Assembly (NCBI GenBank): GCA_022393335.1
Contig: JAJEKB010001262.1
Coordinates: forward strand, 20,363-84,362
Length of the DNA stretch: 64,000 bases
Source: Macrotrachela quadricornifera
Taxonomy: Eukaryota; Rotifera; Eurotatoria; Philodinida; Philodinidae
Direction of reading: 5' to 3'
The position numbers were made by a program, and so were the translations under genes. The notes beneath the pieces were generated by a model. The model saw only the letters and a list, made by a program, of their open reading frames with translations. It was not told the origin of the DNA and did not search any database. Numbering within the stretch: position 1 is the stretch's first letter; each line of letters starts with the position of its first letter. Shown one piece after another: positions 35,189 through 47,499 of this stretch.

Positions 35189-38100
35189 GAATCGAGAGGA
35201 AAAGAAACAAAACGGTGAATAAGTATAGAATAGAAAATTGCAAAACTAGGAAGAATGCATAACATCTAAGAAGAAAAATTTCAAGCAACTTTAAAAACTT
35301 GCATAATAGTGCGACAAGTGGTGGAAAAGCATATCTCATAATACAAATTAGTTGATTATCATGTGTTATAATTAGTTAATAAGTTACTTGTACAAATTTT
35401 CAAATAAAAAAAATTTAAAAAATATTTTTTCCATGAATTGAAAAGATGATTTTGAAAGTAGAATAATAGTTTATATTTAAATTAGTTGTTTGACGAAAAT
35501 AGATCTTATGTATCTACATTCATATCTTGTCTTCCACATGTATTCAATAGGTTTCAACGGCTCGAAACATAAGACATTTGTCGAACAAAGATTGTTTTAA
35601 TTTTGATAAATTGTCAATCTCCTCGAAAACACTCGTTCGAGTGATGAAAGATTGCTATTGAAAATGGCATAATGTACAAACTCTCGACCTATCGTAAAGT
35701 GGGTCTGGGAAGGCTCGATCTAGGATTTCCATTTCCAACGAAAGCTGAAGCAGACTTACGGAAAGGTCGACCGAATGGTCAGTTGAGTTAAGCACACGAA
35801 GCATAATCGTGAAAATGGCTACTTACCGATACTTCTGTAGAGCTGAATCCAAAAACATATCAGTCTAATACTAGAAAATCTAATATACATTTTAGAAAAT
35901 TAATACATAAATTAGCATTCGTTTTATAATGAAAATTTCATGGCGATTATTTGTTGAAAATGTTTTTTTATCTAAACTTTGTTTTAATACATCGAAAATG
36001 AAATAGAAGCTTACTTTCTACAAAAAATTTTGCTTTCAAATAAGAACTCTCGTTTCTATCTGCAAGAATGAATTAAAGAAGTCGAAAAAAAATCAAGATC
36101 TGAATTATATCCATTCGATTCTGTATCAAATATTTACAATGGTAAATATAAAGTTTTTTATATAAGAGTTAAAAAATAATTTTCTAACAGTTTAAAACTT
36201 TAGAATGTTCAAATAATTTAGTTGATTATTTTATATTTATTTATCAAAAAAATTTCAAAATAGACGATTGGCAAAAATATCATTCCAGGAGGCAAGGAGG
36301 AAAGAGAACACTATCATTTTCAATAGAAACTATTTTACGTCGAACTTCAGAAATTTTATACTTTTTTTGATGGTGGCAACTTTGGAGGACATCTCAATTC
36401 TTATTTATTCTACTTATGATAAACCTTTTACGTCAACGTCTAGTCGTTATGTCACATTAGAGTTTTGCTGCGCACTAAAAGAAGTTTACTCGTAACATAT
36501 CTATTCGAAATCTACAATTTTCAGCATTCAAATCACACTGTGTAGTTTTCATCATAGTTTTCTATCTCTTTTTTTCTATAACAAAATACGATTTTGCCGG
36601 ATTCGTTCTTGAACCAGCATCAGTTAGGTTCTTTTGAAAATCCACATAGGCAACCGAAGACTTATTTCACTACTAACTTTCAAGATAACCTTCCAATAAA
36701 GGTCTAATCGATCGTCGGTCTCTCACGGCTAACCGTTTTCATATTGAACGTCACATTATCGTTCAGTGTTAGCTCAACTTTGAAGCGAATAGATGCATTT
36801 CGATTAAATTTTCTCTCGAATATTATTACATTTGTCATTACACTCACTAAAATGAAATCAAAAGGAGAACTATTTAAAAGTTACTACAAATAGAGAGTAT
36901 TGAAGTGTGAACTGGGAAAAGTCTTCGTTTAATCTATGTGTTATTTTACGATTGATGTCTGTAAAGTCTCAACAGATAGACCTCAATCAGCCACTTCCGG
37001 TTTTTACATTTTTCTATATAGATCTTAACGGAAAATCTGACGTGTAACCTCGACGCGAAAAACCTCATGATAAAGGGTTTTAAAATATAGTGAATAGTAT
37101 AGTTTTATCTCCCCAGCCATTTCTCTTTTTTTGATTGATGAAGACAGATAGAAAGAGAAGCAAACTTTGACGGCGAGGTGATCATATTGCCGATAGTAGC
37201 TTTTTTACCAACATTAAATTTGAAGTCAAAAAAATTGAAATTAGTCACGTGATCACATATTGGAATTTTTTAATAAATTCTCATACATTTTAATATAAAT
37301 TCTATATAGTTCCTGTATGAGAGTGAGAGAGATGACTTACTGAGGATGAAGGTGAATACTGCGGGGCAATGGCAAGGATGAGGGTGCGCTGAAATACTAA
37401 TACAGCTAATAAATCTCAGTAAACGCACTAGAAAAGATAAATCCTCTGGAAAAAAGAAACCGGTTGTCTTTCATTGAGCTAGGATATAAGCAAATTGTAG
37501 CTGTCGGTAAAAGAGAACATGTTGACAAAGTGTATCTGACTCTCTTTTTCCTCTTGGCCGTACTATCTTAAAGACATTTACGACAATCTAATCTTTTCTT
37601 GCAGAGTCGAGAATATGATTATACTAATTCTTCCTACTATTTTTTTTCAAATTGTTGCAAGTTTAAAAGAGTATCCGAATACACATGAATTCGTAGGGGA
37701 AAACTTGTAACTTTTTCAACGAGTATCTAATAAGTAACGCTCATCTATAAACTCTCTTGGTCTTTTCTCAACGAAGCACACGACTAATGAACCAATGAAA
37801 AACGACATACATATGTTTTTATTGCTTTACTTAATACTTTCACCTTCATATCAATTCCATCAACAGCCAGAACTCAGATCAGAACTTTACAAAATACCTT
37901 TACCCTGACACTTCTCTTGCACTATCACCAACGTGCGAATACACTAGCCAACAAGCAAGACTCAACTTCTGTCTCTTAGACTGTTCTAGATGATAATTTT
38001 GAGCATTGATTCATGGCTCTCGACTAACCCTAAATCGAGTTTAAAATAAGAAGAAACTCGTTAAAAAAAATCTTAGAAATACACCAGAAAAGTTTTAATT

Positions 38101-39546
38101 GACTTCGAATTCGTATTTTTTCTGCTCGATAACAATCAGTCAGTTTTATAAGAAACTATGATTTACAAATTTATCATCCATCAATAACTACGGATATTGG
38201 AAATGCTACCTTAGATTTGAATTGATCATAGTCAACTCTCTCTGGTGAAATGTTACTAGAGACATTTCATACTATTTATTATTCACTACCTAATCAACTC
38301 ATCTCATTTTTCACTTATCGATCTTTAGTGAGCTTAAATTAATTTTCTTAAGAACAAGCATAAAAATAATAACTAATTATTTATTAACACGTTACTCACT
38401 ACGACTTTGACTTCGATTCGAATTCTCTTCCCTCGACTATCATATAAACAAACCTTTCTAGCATCGTATTGCTACATTTTCATTGGTTTATATCATGCTG
38501 AAATCTGATTGGCTTGGACAGACGAACTTCAGGCATTTTTAGCAGCCGTTTGTACGGTATATAAATCTTTCCTTCAGAAAAAGGAACTAATACAGTTATT
38601 TAGTTTTTCTCCTGAATATATATTTTTGATTTGTGGTATTGCGCATCACCAAGAAATAATTCTTACACGAAATATAACATAGCAAATAGTATAGTTTTGT
38701 ATATAATTAAACAAATTCACTTACTCTGTAGATTCCTTTTTGTGAGACACGATCTGGAAGAGTGTTGAAGTGTATAGCGATAGGATACTATGGAATTTTC
38801 TTTGAAAATGAATGAGGTCATTACTCATAATAAAATTGTTCGATTATTATCAACTCGTACTATGGTTAATCAAGTTTATTTTACAAAATTATTACGGCTT
38901 ATTCATCATTAATAAAGTCAATTAAATCGAGAAAAATGAAGATTTTATTGAAAAAGATCAAATATATTTGGGAAATTTTCAATTCAAAACAGTAAGATGG
39001 GAATTAATTTGTGTGAAAATTATATCCAGTTTTATCAATATTAATTATATCAAGATGAAAATATTCGAATCGGTTAAATTATTCGAATAATTGATACAGT
39101 TGTTCTTTTTTACCGTTTTTTATTTGATATTTTTCATTAAAAACTTTCTGATGATGAAAAACATAATTAAACATCAAAATAATATTTTCTTTGTACTATT
39201 TTCAATTTCATCTCATATAATGTTTCGTTAAAAAAATATTTAATGATTACGGATATAAAGAACATATGCAAATATTTCTGATTGAAACACGTTCAAAGTT
39301 CTTCTTCTATAAATGAATATATTGATAATAGGAATAAAACGGTGTTGATGGTTTAGATAAATCCTTGAACGAAAACATAATGACAAGAATGCCTTTTGTC
39401 CAATAAATACATTGTCGGAAACAATGATCTTATCAAATTGAATTTAAAGCATTCGGTCATTCGATCGGATCAATGTTGCTACTAATCGTTTTCATGGTAA
39501 ATATTTGATTTTCTTTTTAAAAAAAGCTTATAAAATGTAGATAGTC
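35189..39546. other. Large gene-poor region
   Basis: No supported gene. At 38480-38600 there is a promoter-like cluster: two ATTGG (reverse CCAAT) boxes and TATATAAAT near 38560. The stretch from about 37300 to 38700 is also less AT-rich than its surroundings, so a decayed LTR is possible but terminal repeats were not found. At 39440-39500 a frame reads AFGHSIGSML before a donor-like GTAAAT, possibly a lone hydrolase exon remnant. Confidence 0.4.
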
Positions 39547-39813
39547 ATGAATTACGAACCGAGTGTAGTTTCTCTTTGTATAAAAATGAAATGTGATATG
39601 TCATTATCATCATATCCTTCAGAACAAAATTATCATGAGGCAATACAAGCCTATATTCAATATTCTTTATATAAACATATATCTTCATTTCTAACTAATA
39701 TTTGTATTTGTTCAGTACAAATATCTTCTAAATTTAAATGTAATAATCCCATTCCATTATGGAAATCTAATAGATCTTATGAAACCAATGAAGAAGTTAT
39801 TTATGATGAATAA
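39547..39813 (+). CDS. Small hypothetical protein
   Basis: An 88-residue ATG-to-stop frame beginning MNYEPSVVSLCIKMKCDMSL and ending NEEVIYDE, with five Cys. Codon choice looks like that of real genes nearby, and the end is convergent with the AAA ATPase gene (gap 145 bp). No family recognised, no signal peptide or membrane helix. It may be a 3' exon of a gene whose upstream exons I could not find, or a relic. Confidence 0.35.
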   Translation: MNYEPSVVSLCIKMKCDMSLSSYPSEQNYHEAIQAYIQYSLYKHISSFLTNICICSVQISSKFKCNNPIPLWKSNRSYETNEEVIYDE

Positions 39814-39958
39814 AATTTATAAAACTATTGAAAATGAAACATCTCTTTATCAAAATCAGTTTTGAAAACTCATTTCTTTACCTACATTAATTTAGGCATC
39901 AACTTTTGTTCTTTATATTTAAAAATATTTGTTCAAGATTAAAAAGAAATGAGAATAT

Positions 39959-41642
39959 TTACGAATAAAATCCCAAAAAAGAATGTTCTTTTTGTTTATC
40001 TTTGATTGATCGTTTATTTTTGCCTATTGTTTGTCCATTTTCAAGGTCTTTAGATAAATCTTGTGATGCTGAATTCTTTTTTGCATATATTTCAGCTAAA
40101 GATGTGGCTTGATGAATATCTTGTCCATGTCCTGGTATATTCAGTTCGACACATAATCGTCGTGCATTTTCAACAGATAATTTATCAAAATAATGTTCAA
40201 CGACTAATCTTCCATCTCGTAGAAGTGCTGGATCAAGACCTTTAACATCACAGTTAAATGTACAAATGATCTGTTGATGCATAGCATCACCAAGAAGACC
40301 ATCAGATAAATTGAGTAAATTAGAAACAGCTTGATTTGAAAAAATATCATCTTGTTTACGGTCACGAATGATATGTTCTGCATCTTCAATAATTAATATT
40401 GAATTTGGATGCTTCATTAGAAAAGGTAAGAAACTTGGTTTTGTCACTTCCTAGAAGAAAATATTTTTCAATAAAAATCATTTCAATATTAATCATACAA
40501 ATCATACAATTCTTTTTATCAATAATAAAAAGATAAATGATCGAAAAACTTACTTTAACAAGATCAGGTGGAACATAAATTAAACTTTTGTCTTTAATTT
40601 CATTAATTAAATATCTTAAATAAAAAGTTTTTCCAGTTCCTGGAGGACCATGAAAAAAACTTATTCCCGTTGAGTCTTTTTGTTGAAGTGTTTCGAGAAG
40701 TTCTTGATGAATGTGAATAAAATCATCACCATAATGTAATTTTAAATCACTGATATGTGGTTTTTTCATTCGAATAGAAGATGTATAGAAACTGAGTTCA
40801 GAACTATGACAGACCATTTGTAAAGTTGCTTCCGTTATTGGATACAATTTGAATTTTGACAATTGTTCAAGAAGAGTTTGAGCTGGTTCGCTTCTCTCTG
40901 GAATATGAAAAATCTACATTTTCAATTAATATGAATATTAGATATTGAAAAATATTTACCTGACAAGTAGAGAAGCATTTGAAATTATTCTCTTCATTAT
41001 CTGACTGAAGATTATTTGGATTATCCACATTTGTAGGACTTAATGAACCACCATAGAATTGAACTAAATTAGAATTCTCGATTAACATTTTCGATAGATC
41101 TTTATCAATTAAACTTCTTAATGGAAATTTTATTTTTAAAAGATAAGAAATAATTTGTTGATATTCTAACCTGATAGATAATCTTCTAAATCGATATAAA
41201 TTTTTGACATGATTGAATTTTTCTCATGTTCATTATAACTCCATTCATAAAGAAATCCTTCTCGATTAACGTTATATTCATTGACAAGAAAATCGAGAGC
41301 ACTAGGAAATACAAGAGAAAATTCTTTTATTATTGTTAAGAATAAATAAACAAACCTGGTAGCATGAAACATTCCTCCTTGTTTTTGTTGAGTATTCCAT
41401 TGTCTTCCTCTATTTAAAGATGAAAAATGTCCGGCTAAGTTTAGTGTAAATATATCATTATAACCAGATGAAGATGAGATACGATTTGGACTTAATGTAC
41501 AGGGTAATCTTCGATATTTCAATGCAAAAAGAGTTGGACCATCAATTAGACCGCGTTGAGGATCGGTTAATTTTATCAAATCTTCAGTCGTTAATGTACC
41601 ATTTAAATACGGAGAAAGACAACTTTCATCTTGTTGAGTCAT
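39959..41642 (-). CDS. AAA+ ATPase of a bacterial-like family
   Basis: Five exons (41356-41642, 41171-41301, 40960-41099, 40554-40913, 39959-40450) give 469 residues. The C-terminal half is an AAA module: Walker A GPPGTGKT, Walker B as ILIIEDAEH, a sensor-1 region QQIICTFNCD, and an arginine-finger region DPALLRDGRLVVEH. The stretch NLLNLSDGLLGD is characteristic of single-AAA ATPases that I know mainly from bacteria, not of eukaryotic proteasomal or BCS1 groups. The N-terminal ~230 residues (LTDPQRGLIDGPTLFALKYR) are unassigned. Its cellular role is unknown; ATP-driven remodelling of a protein partner is the family expectation. It is divergent from the isochorismatase-like gene at 42128. Confidence 0.8.
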
Positions 41643-42127
41643 TTCTTTGAAAGAATTGATCTTATTCTGACAAAAAAAACCAATTCAATGGATTATTTGT
41701 TAATTGATTTTGAAAGAGATTTACTCTTTTCGTTGATATTTATAAAGATTTTCTCTTGAAATGACTCATTTATTGTTCCTTGCTTTTTTCTCAGTAAAAT
41801 AAAAGTGACTAATATTTATTCAAATTTCATTTCTTCTCAAAGAATAAAGCAATAACTGGGGAAAAATGATTTTGTTATCTTAATGATAATGAAAGAATTT
41901 ATAAGGAAGAAAATCAATTAGTGCGTATCTTTGTAGAAGATTCATTATGTAATAGAGTGAAAGAAATTGATCAATAGTTGTCACTATTAACTGATAGATT
42001 TCATTTTCTCCTTTACTGACATATTCTCAATGGTTGATATGATGACGGAAAAACGAACCAATCAATGAAAAGTTTATTGCGTACAGATAGAGGCAATTGA
42101 TTGATATTTAGAAGAAGTTAATTTAAA
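41643..42127. promoter_or_regulatory. Shared intergenic promoter region of a divergent gene pair
   Basis: 485 bp separate the start codons of the AAA ATPase (minus) and the hydrolase (plus). AT-rich, with no gene and no clear TATA box for either side. Confidence 0.4.
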
Positions 42128-43129
42128 ATGTTCGTAAATCTTGCTAGAGGAATGAATTCTAAATTTATATTTGAATCATTTTCGAAATTATTCAAACGTT
42201 CATTGTCCAATTTGAATAAGAACTCGTTAAATGAAGTGAAACAAGTTGGAAGTGTAAAGAGTAGTGAACAAAGTACATCAAATGACGATAAAAAGGATAT
42301 GGCACCTGATAAAAACTCAACAGCATTATTATTGATTGATGTTATTAATCATTTAGATTTTCCAGAAAATGAAGGTTTTATATTTGAAAAAAATTCTTCG
42401 AAATAAAATTCATTTAATAATTTCTTTCAAGAATTAGTTAAAGTACTGAAACCAATTGGAGAACGAATAAGTAAACTACGGAAAGCAGCTCAATTAGCAA
42501 ATATTCCAACGGTTTATATCAATGATAATTTTCATAAATGGAAGTCAGATTTTCGTCACGTTGTTGAAAATGTTTTAGAAGAAAATAAACCAGGTAAATA
42601 TTCATATAATCTTTTTTAATTTTGATTTTCTTTTTTTTTAAGGAAAAATCTTAGCAGAATTATTAAGACCAAATGAAGATGATTGTATGTTATTGAGAAG
42701 GTTTTCAATTGAATAAGTAAATATATATTCGTTTAGATTTTGTACTTAAACCAAAACATTCTGGTTTTTATTGTACTCCACTTGAAATTCTTCTTGATCA
42801 TCTTCGTGCTAAAACTATTATTCTAACTGGTTTTGCTGGAAATATTTGTGTTTTATTTACCGCTAATGATGCTTATATGAGAAATTATAAAATTATTGTC
42901 CCCAAAGATTGTATTGGATCAAATACACCACAAGTTCGATCTTATTTATTTCATTTTTGAAAACATTTCTATTTGATTTGTGTTTTAGGAAAATGCTGCA
43001 TGTTTAGAACAAATGGAAAAATTACTTAAAGCAGATATTAGATCTTCTAAAGATATTATTAAAGATATTCAAAATCAAACTGATACTAGTGATCAACCTA
43101 ACAAACATAGATTCAATAATGAAGGATAA
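42128..43129 (+). CDS. Isochorismatase-family cysteine hydrolase
   Basis: Five exons (42128-42374, 42432-42593, 42643-42684, 42737-42933, 42989-43129) give 262 residues. The catalytic D-K-C set of the superfamily is visible: Asp in ALLLIDVINHLDFP, Lys in FVLKPKHSGF, Cys in LTGFAGNICVLFTANDA. The closest look is to the bacterial branch of stand-alone cysteine hydrolases (VYINDNFHKWKSDF, LLKADIR). The ~65-residue N-terminal extension is basic and Ser-rich, like a mitochondrial presequence. The first intron is 57 bp, a multiple of three, and contains an in-frame TAA; without removing it the gene would look broken. The exact substrate (amide or ester) is unknown. Confidence 0.85.
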
Positions 43130-43762
43130 AAAGAAATTTTTTCGAAAATCTGTTATTTAATCTCGCTAAGAAAGATTATTTTTGTTATTTTTTAGTCAAG
43201 CTTTTCCATTTATTTATTTCATTCTATTTCTCTATCTGTTTTTTAGTTTGTGTCTCAAATTAATATTTGTATTTTTTTAATTAGAATTCATCTAACAGAT
43301 GATTAACTTGTTTTCTATTGATATATATCCCGCATATTAATATGTTCAATGATTAGAAAAGAATATCAAAAAAAAACAAAAAATTTATTGTCCAATGAGA
43401 ATTAAAATTGGAAATTTAAAGCTTTTCATCTTTGAGGACGTCCAATAGAATTCTTTTTAATATAATCAAATCATCTTGATGGAATCCATTGTATTCTATG
43501 ATGAGCACTAAAAATACTTCCGATCATAGCATTTATTATATCTATCTCTTCATCTATGTTTAATTTGCAAAATACATGGAGCTAGTTTTATTTGAAATGT
43601 ATTATACAGAGCTTCCACTATACATCTATATCTGTCCTATGAAATATAACATTTTTCTCTTATATTGAATTCTTTATTTCGTAGTGAAGATAAATACGTA
43701 CGAAAACTAAATATCGTTTTCATTGTCTGTTTGATGCTATTAATTGAAGAATATGAGTAATT
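43130..43762. other. Intergenic region
   Basis: 3' flank of the hydrolase gene; AT-rich, nothing recognised. Confidence 0.4.
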
Positions 43763-44310
43763 TTACATTCCATCGACTCGTGCAGTCAATCTGAGAGTAA
43801 TAAGAAATTGTCTTGGATTGGATTGCATTGCATCAATTCCTTCTGAATATACATTCGCATAAAATCCATCAAGAAAAGCAACACGTCCACATTGACGATC
43901 ATCGATCTTTCTTTCATGCCCACACTTCAAATATATAAATCTATACTATCCATTAAAACAACTATTGACAATACTTGCGTGCTTTCTTCAATAGATTGTC
44001 AATATTCTCGTTTTATTCCACTTGATCAGAATTCTGCATAAGGTCTAGTAGCATTTTTAGAATTCAATCCACCATTGACAACGAGAATATGAGCGAGTGC
44101 AAGCATACTATTTGTATCATCTATGCACACAGGAATATGTGAGCCTAATTCTACTATACTCATATGTGACGCCTCAGTATCATCACGTACAACTCCATAG
44201 TCATACTTTCTTCGTGTAGCTGAATATCCATCAACACCAGTACCTAATTGAACACCAATCAAGTGACAGAGTGAAGCGCCTATACAATGATCTTCCATGA
44301 ATATTGGCAT
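43763..44310 (-). pseudogene. Unidentified coding remnant
   Basis: Two minus-strand stretches look coding. One is 44026-44310, 94 residues with HCIGASLCHLIGVQLGTGVD, KYDYGVVRDDTEASHM and ALAHILVVNGGLNSKN. The other is 43763-43910, reading GRVAFLDGFYANVYSEGIDA and then QFLITLRLTARVDGM. The first runs into a stop with no usable splice donor before it, and the ~115 bp between them is open in no shared frame. I do not recognise the family. A decayed gene, or the last exons of a gene with unseen splicing, are both possible. Confidence 0.4.
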
Positions 44311-45648
44311 TCTACTCTACTTACACAATATTCAATCAATTATCTAAAAAAATTATATTGTTCGAATTTTAACTATTTAACAGTGAATAATTACCATTTG
44401 GGACTTGAAATAGAAAAATTATGATGAAATTATTATCTCACAAATCATTAAAACTAATGCACAAGAATAACGTATTCATTCTTTTACATATACATATTCG
44501 AGTCAATCTTTTCTACATTCTGTAAATAAAATATTTACTTCTTTTGTTCTGTTGATACGTGTTCTACAAAACACATTTCAGTTTAATCCGTTTGTGCCTC
44601 TAATAAAACTGAATCGGATGTTGATTCAAATTGAACTTTAAACTTGCAGATTGTCATCGACAGAAGACACAAACCATGAAGTGCATTTTGAAATCAGTAG
44701 GAAGCGGGAGTAGCTCATAGATAGCCTCTTTCAAGCAACGAGAAAAACGTCTCAGTCATAATGACGCTTAGAATCTTCTAGGCTTCTCTAAGTGATCCTA
44801 CTGACGTAAGTTTTCCACTGAGAAATGGGTGACAGAAGTTTTTAAAGGATGGTTATTGATATATGTTATTTTTGCTTTTGTTATTTTAGATCTGTCATAA
44901 CGTATGTACATATATGTTTATGTTCAAGATGTCGGAATACTCTAATCTTTACTTTATATATTTTTCTATTTATAGATATTTCTTTTTGAATGAATTCTTC
45001 ATAAAGAAGAATTAGAAATTTTTGGATATTTTAACACATTTTTTGTTTTGGTTATGTGTTAGATAATTGGTGTTAGCAACTTATTTTATGGAGCTGTTAA
45101 ATAAAGACAGTATTGGGGGATGTTTTTTATTTGTAATGTATTTTGGAATAATTTTTTGCATGATTGATTTAGAAAATATTGTGTGGCAAAAAATTGGATT
45201 TTCCTATTGTATTACTGGTTGAGGTCTTAAATAGCCTGTCATTTTATTTGTATTAAGGAAGTGATATTGAATAGGAAATATATATTTTGTACGTTACTGG
45301 TGATGATAGTGATGAAAGGGGTATAGCAAGTGTCCGTTTGTGTTTATCGGATTCAATCGATTCTTTATTCAGTAAAAGTTTTATTATTTAATATGCAAGC
45401 TTTTATATTTGTTTTCTTACAAGGACTTGCATGCATGACGAATTTAGTAAACCAGCTGACACCAGAAACTTTAATTTGTATAGAAGCTCTTAATAGAGAA
45501 CTATTAGTTGGAAATAAGTGTGTATTTTTGATAGGTCTCATTTATAGTAATTTTTTGAAGAATTTTGTGCAAAATTGCTCAAATGAAAATTATTCATGAT
45601 AAAAAAGTGATCTTGATACATAATATACTTCCATGTCAATTACTTTAG
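44311..45648. other. Intergenic; possible upstream exons of the RPA70-like gene
   Basis: AT-rich. A short plus-strand frame at 45430-45520 (NLVNQLTPETLICIEALNRE) after a good acceptor (TTCTTACAAG) may be an N-terminal exon of the RPA70-like gene but could not be joined. Confidence 0.4.
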
Positions 45649-46648
45649 GCAAGAATGAATTGAACAATTGCGTTATGAAAGAAGAATTAGTATTAATTCG
45701 TTTAGCTGATGTTGATCTTGGAACAGACAGAAAGTAAGTATTTGAAATTTCAATACCTTGTATGATTTGTTCGATATAAGCATTGATTTTAATATATTGA
45801 AAACTGTTTTGCTTTCGTATAAGAATATCATTCATGGTCGAATTATATCGAAGAGTTCTGTATAAACATATGATCTAGATCAACATAATTTATTTTATTT
45901 TGATATGATGGATGAATCCGAAACCTTATGTGTAACGCCATTTGATCGACAATGTGATTGCTTATTCCAAAGCGTCTGTATGGAAGAAGTACAATATACT
46001 ATTTTATAATAATTTTTTCATAAACAGACATTTTATTTTGATTTAATATAGATGATTGAATTATCAAAATTTTATGTAATTGTTGCAAACAAAAAGTCCA
46101 ATCAACTGAATAGTGACTACGAGACAGTTGTGCAGAAATATACGAAGTTTTTGGTTATACGTGATGTTGTACCAATATCTCTTCCATCAGTGTTTCAACA
46201 CTACTTATCGGAAGATATAGAGCTAGTGCAGATTGATAGTGTTTATGGTTGGCCAAGTCATTATGTTGAGAATGTCGAAATATAAAATTTTCAATTTGAT
46301 CTATAGATGTAATTGGTATTATTAAAAATGTTAGTCCTGTTACAAGGCTTGATCAGCAAACAGCCTGCAAGCCACTTTCTATTGTATGTTTGCTATTGTT
46401 CGATTCAGCTGAAAATATTGAAATAAGTTTATGGAATGATAAGAAACGAATAGCGGTTAAGATTTCGACATTAATGGAGGTGTAAATGATTAAATTGTTA
46501 AGTTATATAGGTGTTTGCAAAACAGCTTGGAAACCTTCTTTCACAGATATCTTCTTCTATACAAGTGCTGTTCGAATTGTTTTATAGTGTGGTAGTTAGC
46601 CCACGACGAGTTCTATGTAACAATATATTTTCATATTCTTTTGACTGA
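45649..46648 (+). CDS. RPA70-like single-strand DNA-binding protein, truncated
   Basis: Recognisable exons: 45649-45733, 45879-45988, 46052-46256, 46307-46479 and 46511-46648. The last four join in frame. 45879 onward reads FYFDMMDESETLCVTPFDRQ and ELSKFYVIVANKK.NQLNSDYE, the DNA-binding domain A pattern of replication protein A large subunit. NVIGIIKNVSPVTRLD with ISLWNDKK then matches the start of domain B. The first exon (NNCVMKEELVLIRLADVDLG) resembles the N-terminal OB domain, but its splice phase does not fit the next exon, so an exon is missing or the gene is damaged. The frame ends at 46648 without the zinc-bearing domain C needed for trimer assembly. Probably a truncated paralogue or pseudogene. 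Confidence 0.5.
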
Positions 46649-47499
46649 TTTATAAAAATATCGAAGAGGAAAGAAATTGCACTTCTATATATACAATGTA
46701 TAGTATATCTGTTGAGGGTTTACCCCTCAAAAATTTACTTTTGTAGTTGCTTACAATAGTAGAGAAACGGCTATTTTGAAAAAAAAGTTTTTTTCTAAGT
46801 TTTTTTGCAAACATCTGTATAATCGAATAATTCGATTCAACTTTCGAATATTACATACAGTCGCAGCAAAAATAATCCGTACGATATCTTTTTTGAAGAA
46901 ACGCAGCCGAAATGCAGACTTTCGTTGTCTAGCACCTATAGTGAAAAATTCAACGCTAAAGACCGATTCCATATTGAATGAGAAGTAAATCTTTGAAAAA
47001 TATGCACTTTTGGATGCAAAAATTATTCGTATGATAGACAAATATGATTTTTGCTATTTCCAAACTTTTAAAAATATTCAAGATATCTGAGCAATACAAC
47101 ACAGAAAATATTGAAGTTTAAAACAGTAGATCAAATCGTGAAAAAGCAAATAGTCTTTCATAATTCTTCTACATAAGTTTGCTGGTGATATTACATTATA
47201 TAATATTATTTGATATTTCCACAGTAACAGATTTTACATCCACATATGTTTGCCAGAAAATGATACTCATACCATGTAAGACTCGGTACAATCGTCACGG
47301 AGATTTATAAATAAAAGCTATGGAGAAAATAATCCTTTTATTGAAATAATATGAGAGCAGGGAACAATAATCTGGATAAAGTCGTTAATCAAATGGAAAC
47401 AAACAACACTATGGATGGGAAATACGGACAAATAGGCAGTCAATCGAAAAAATCTAATGTTAAAAGTGATAAGAACAACAAAAATAGTAGAATCTACCA
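46649..47499. other. Intergenic with Tc1/mariner-like terminal fragments
   Basis: Near 46856 TACAGTCGCAGCAAAAATAA, followed by TCCGTACGATA, looks like a Tc1/mariner-type terminus. A direct, diverged copy (GCAAAAATTATTCGTATGAT) lies at 47017-47036. ORFs on both strands here are chance. Otherwise nothing seen. Confidence 0.4.

Noticed and set aside
39440..39500. Alpha/beta hydrolase exon with GHSIGS
   Set aside because: A single short motif in a frame interrupted by stops upstream; too little to call a gene.
42128..42406. Isochorismatase gene as a pseudogene with a premature TAA
   Set aside because: A 57-bp GT-AG intron removes the stop exactly and restores the family spacing between the catalytic Asp segment and the following helix.
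46751..47041. Overlapping ORFs on both strands
   Set aside because: AT-rich repeat-derived sequence without homology or splice sites.
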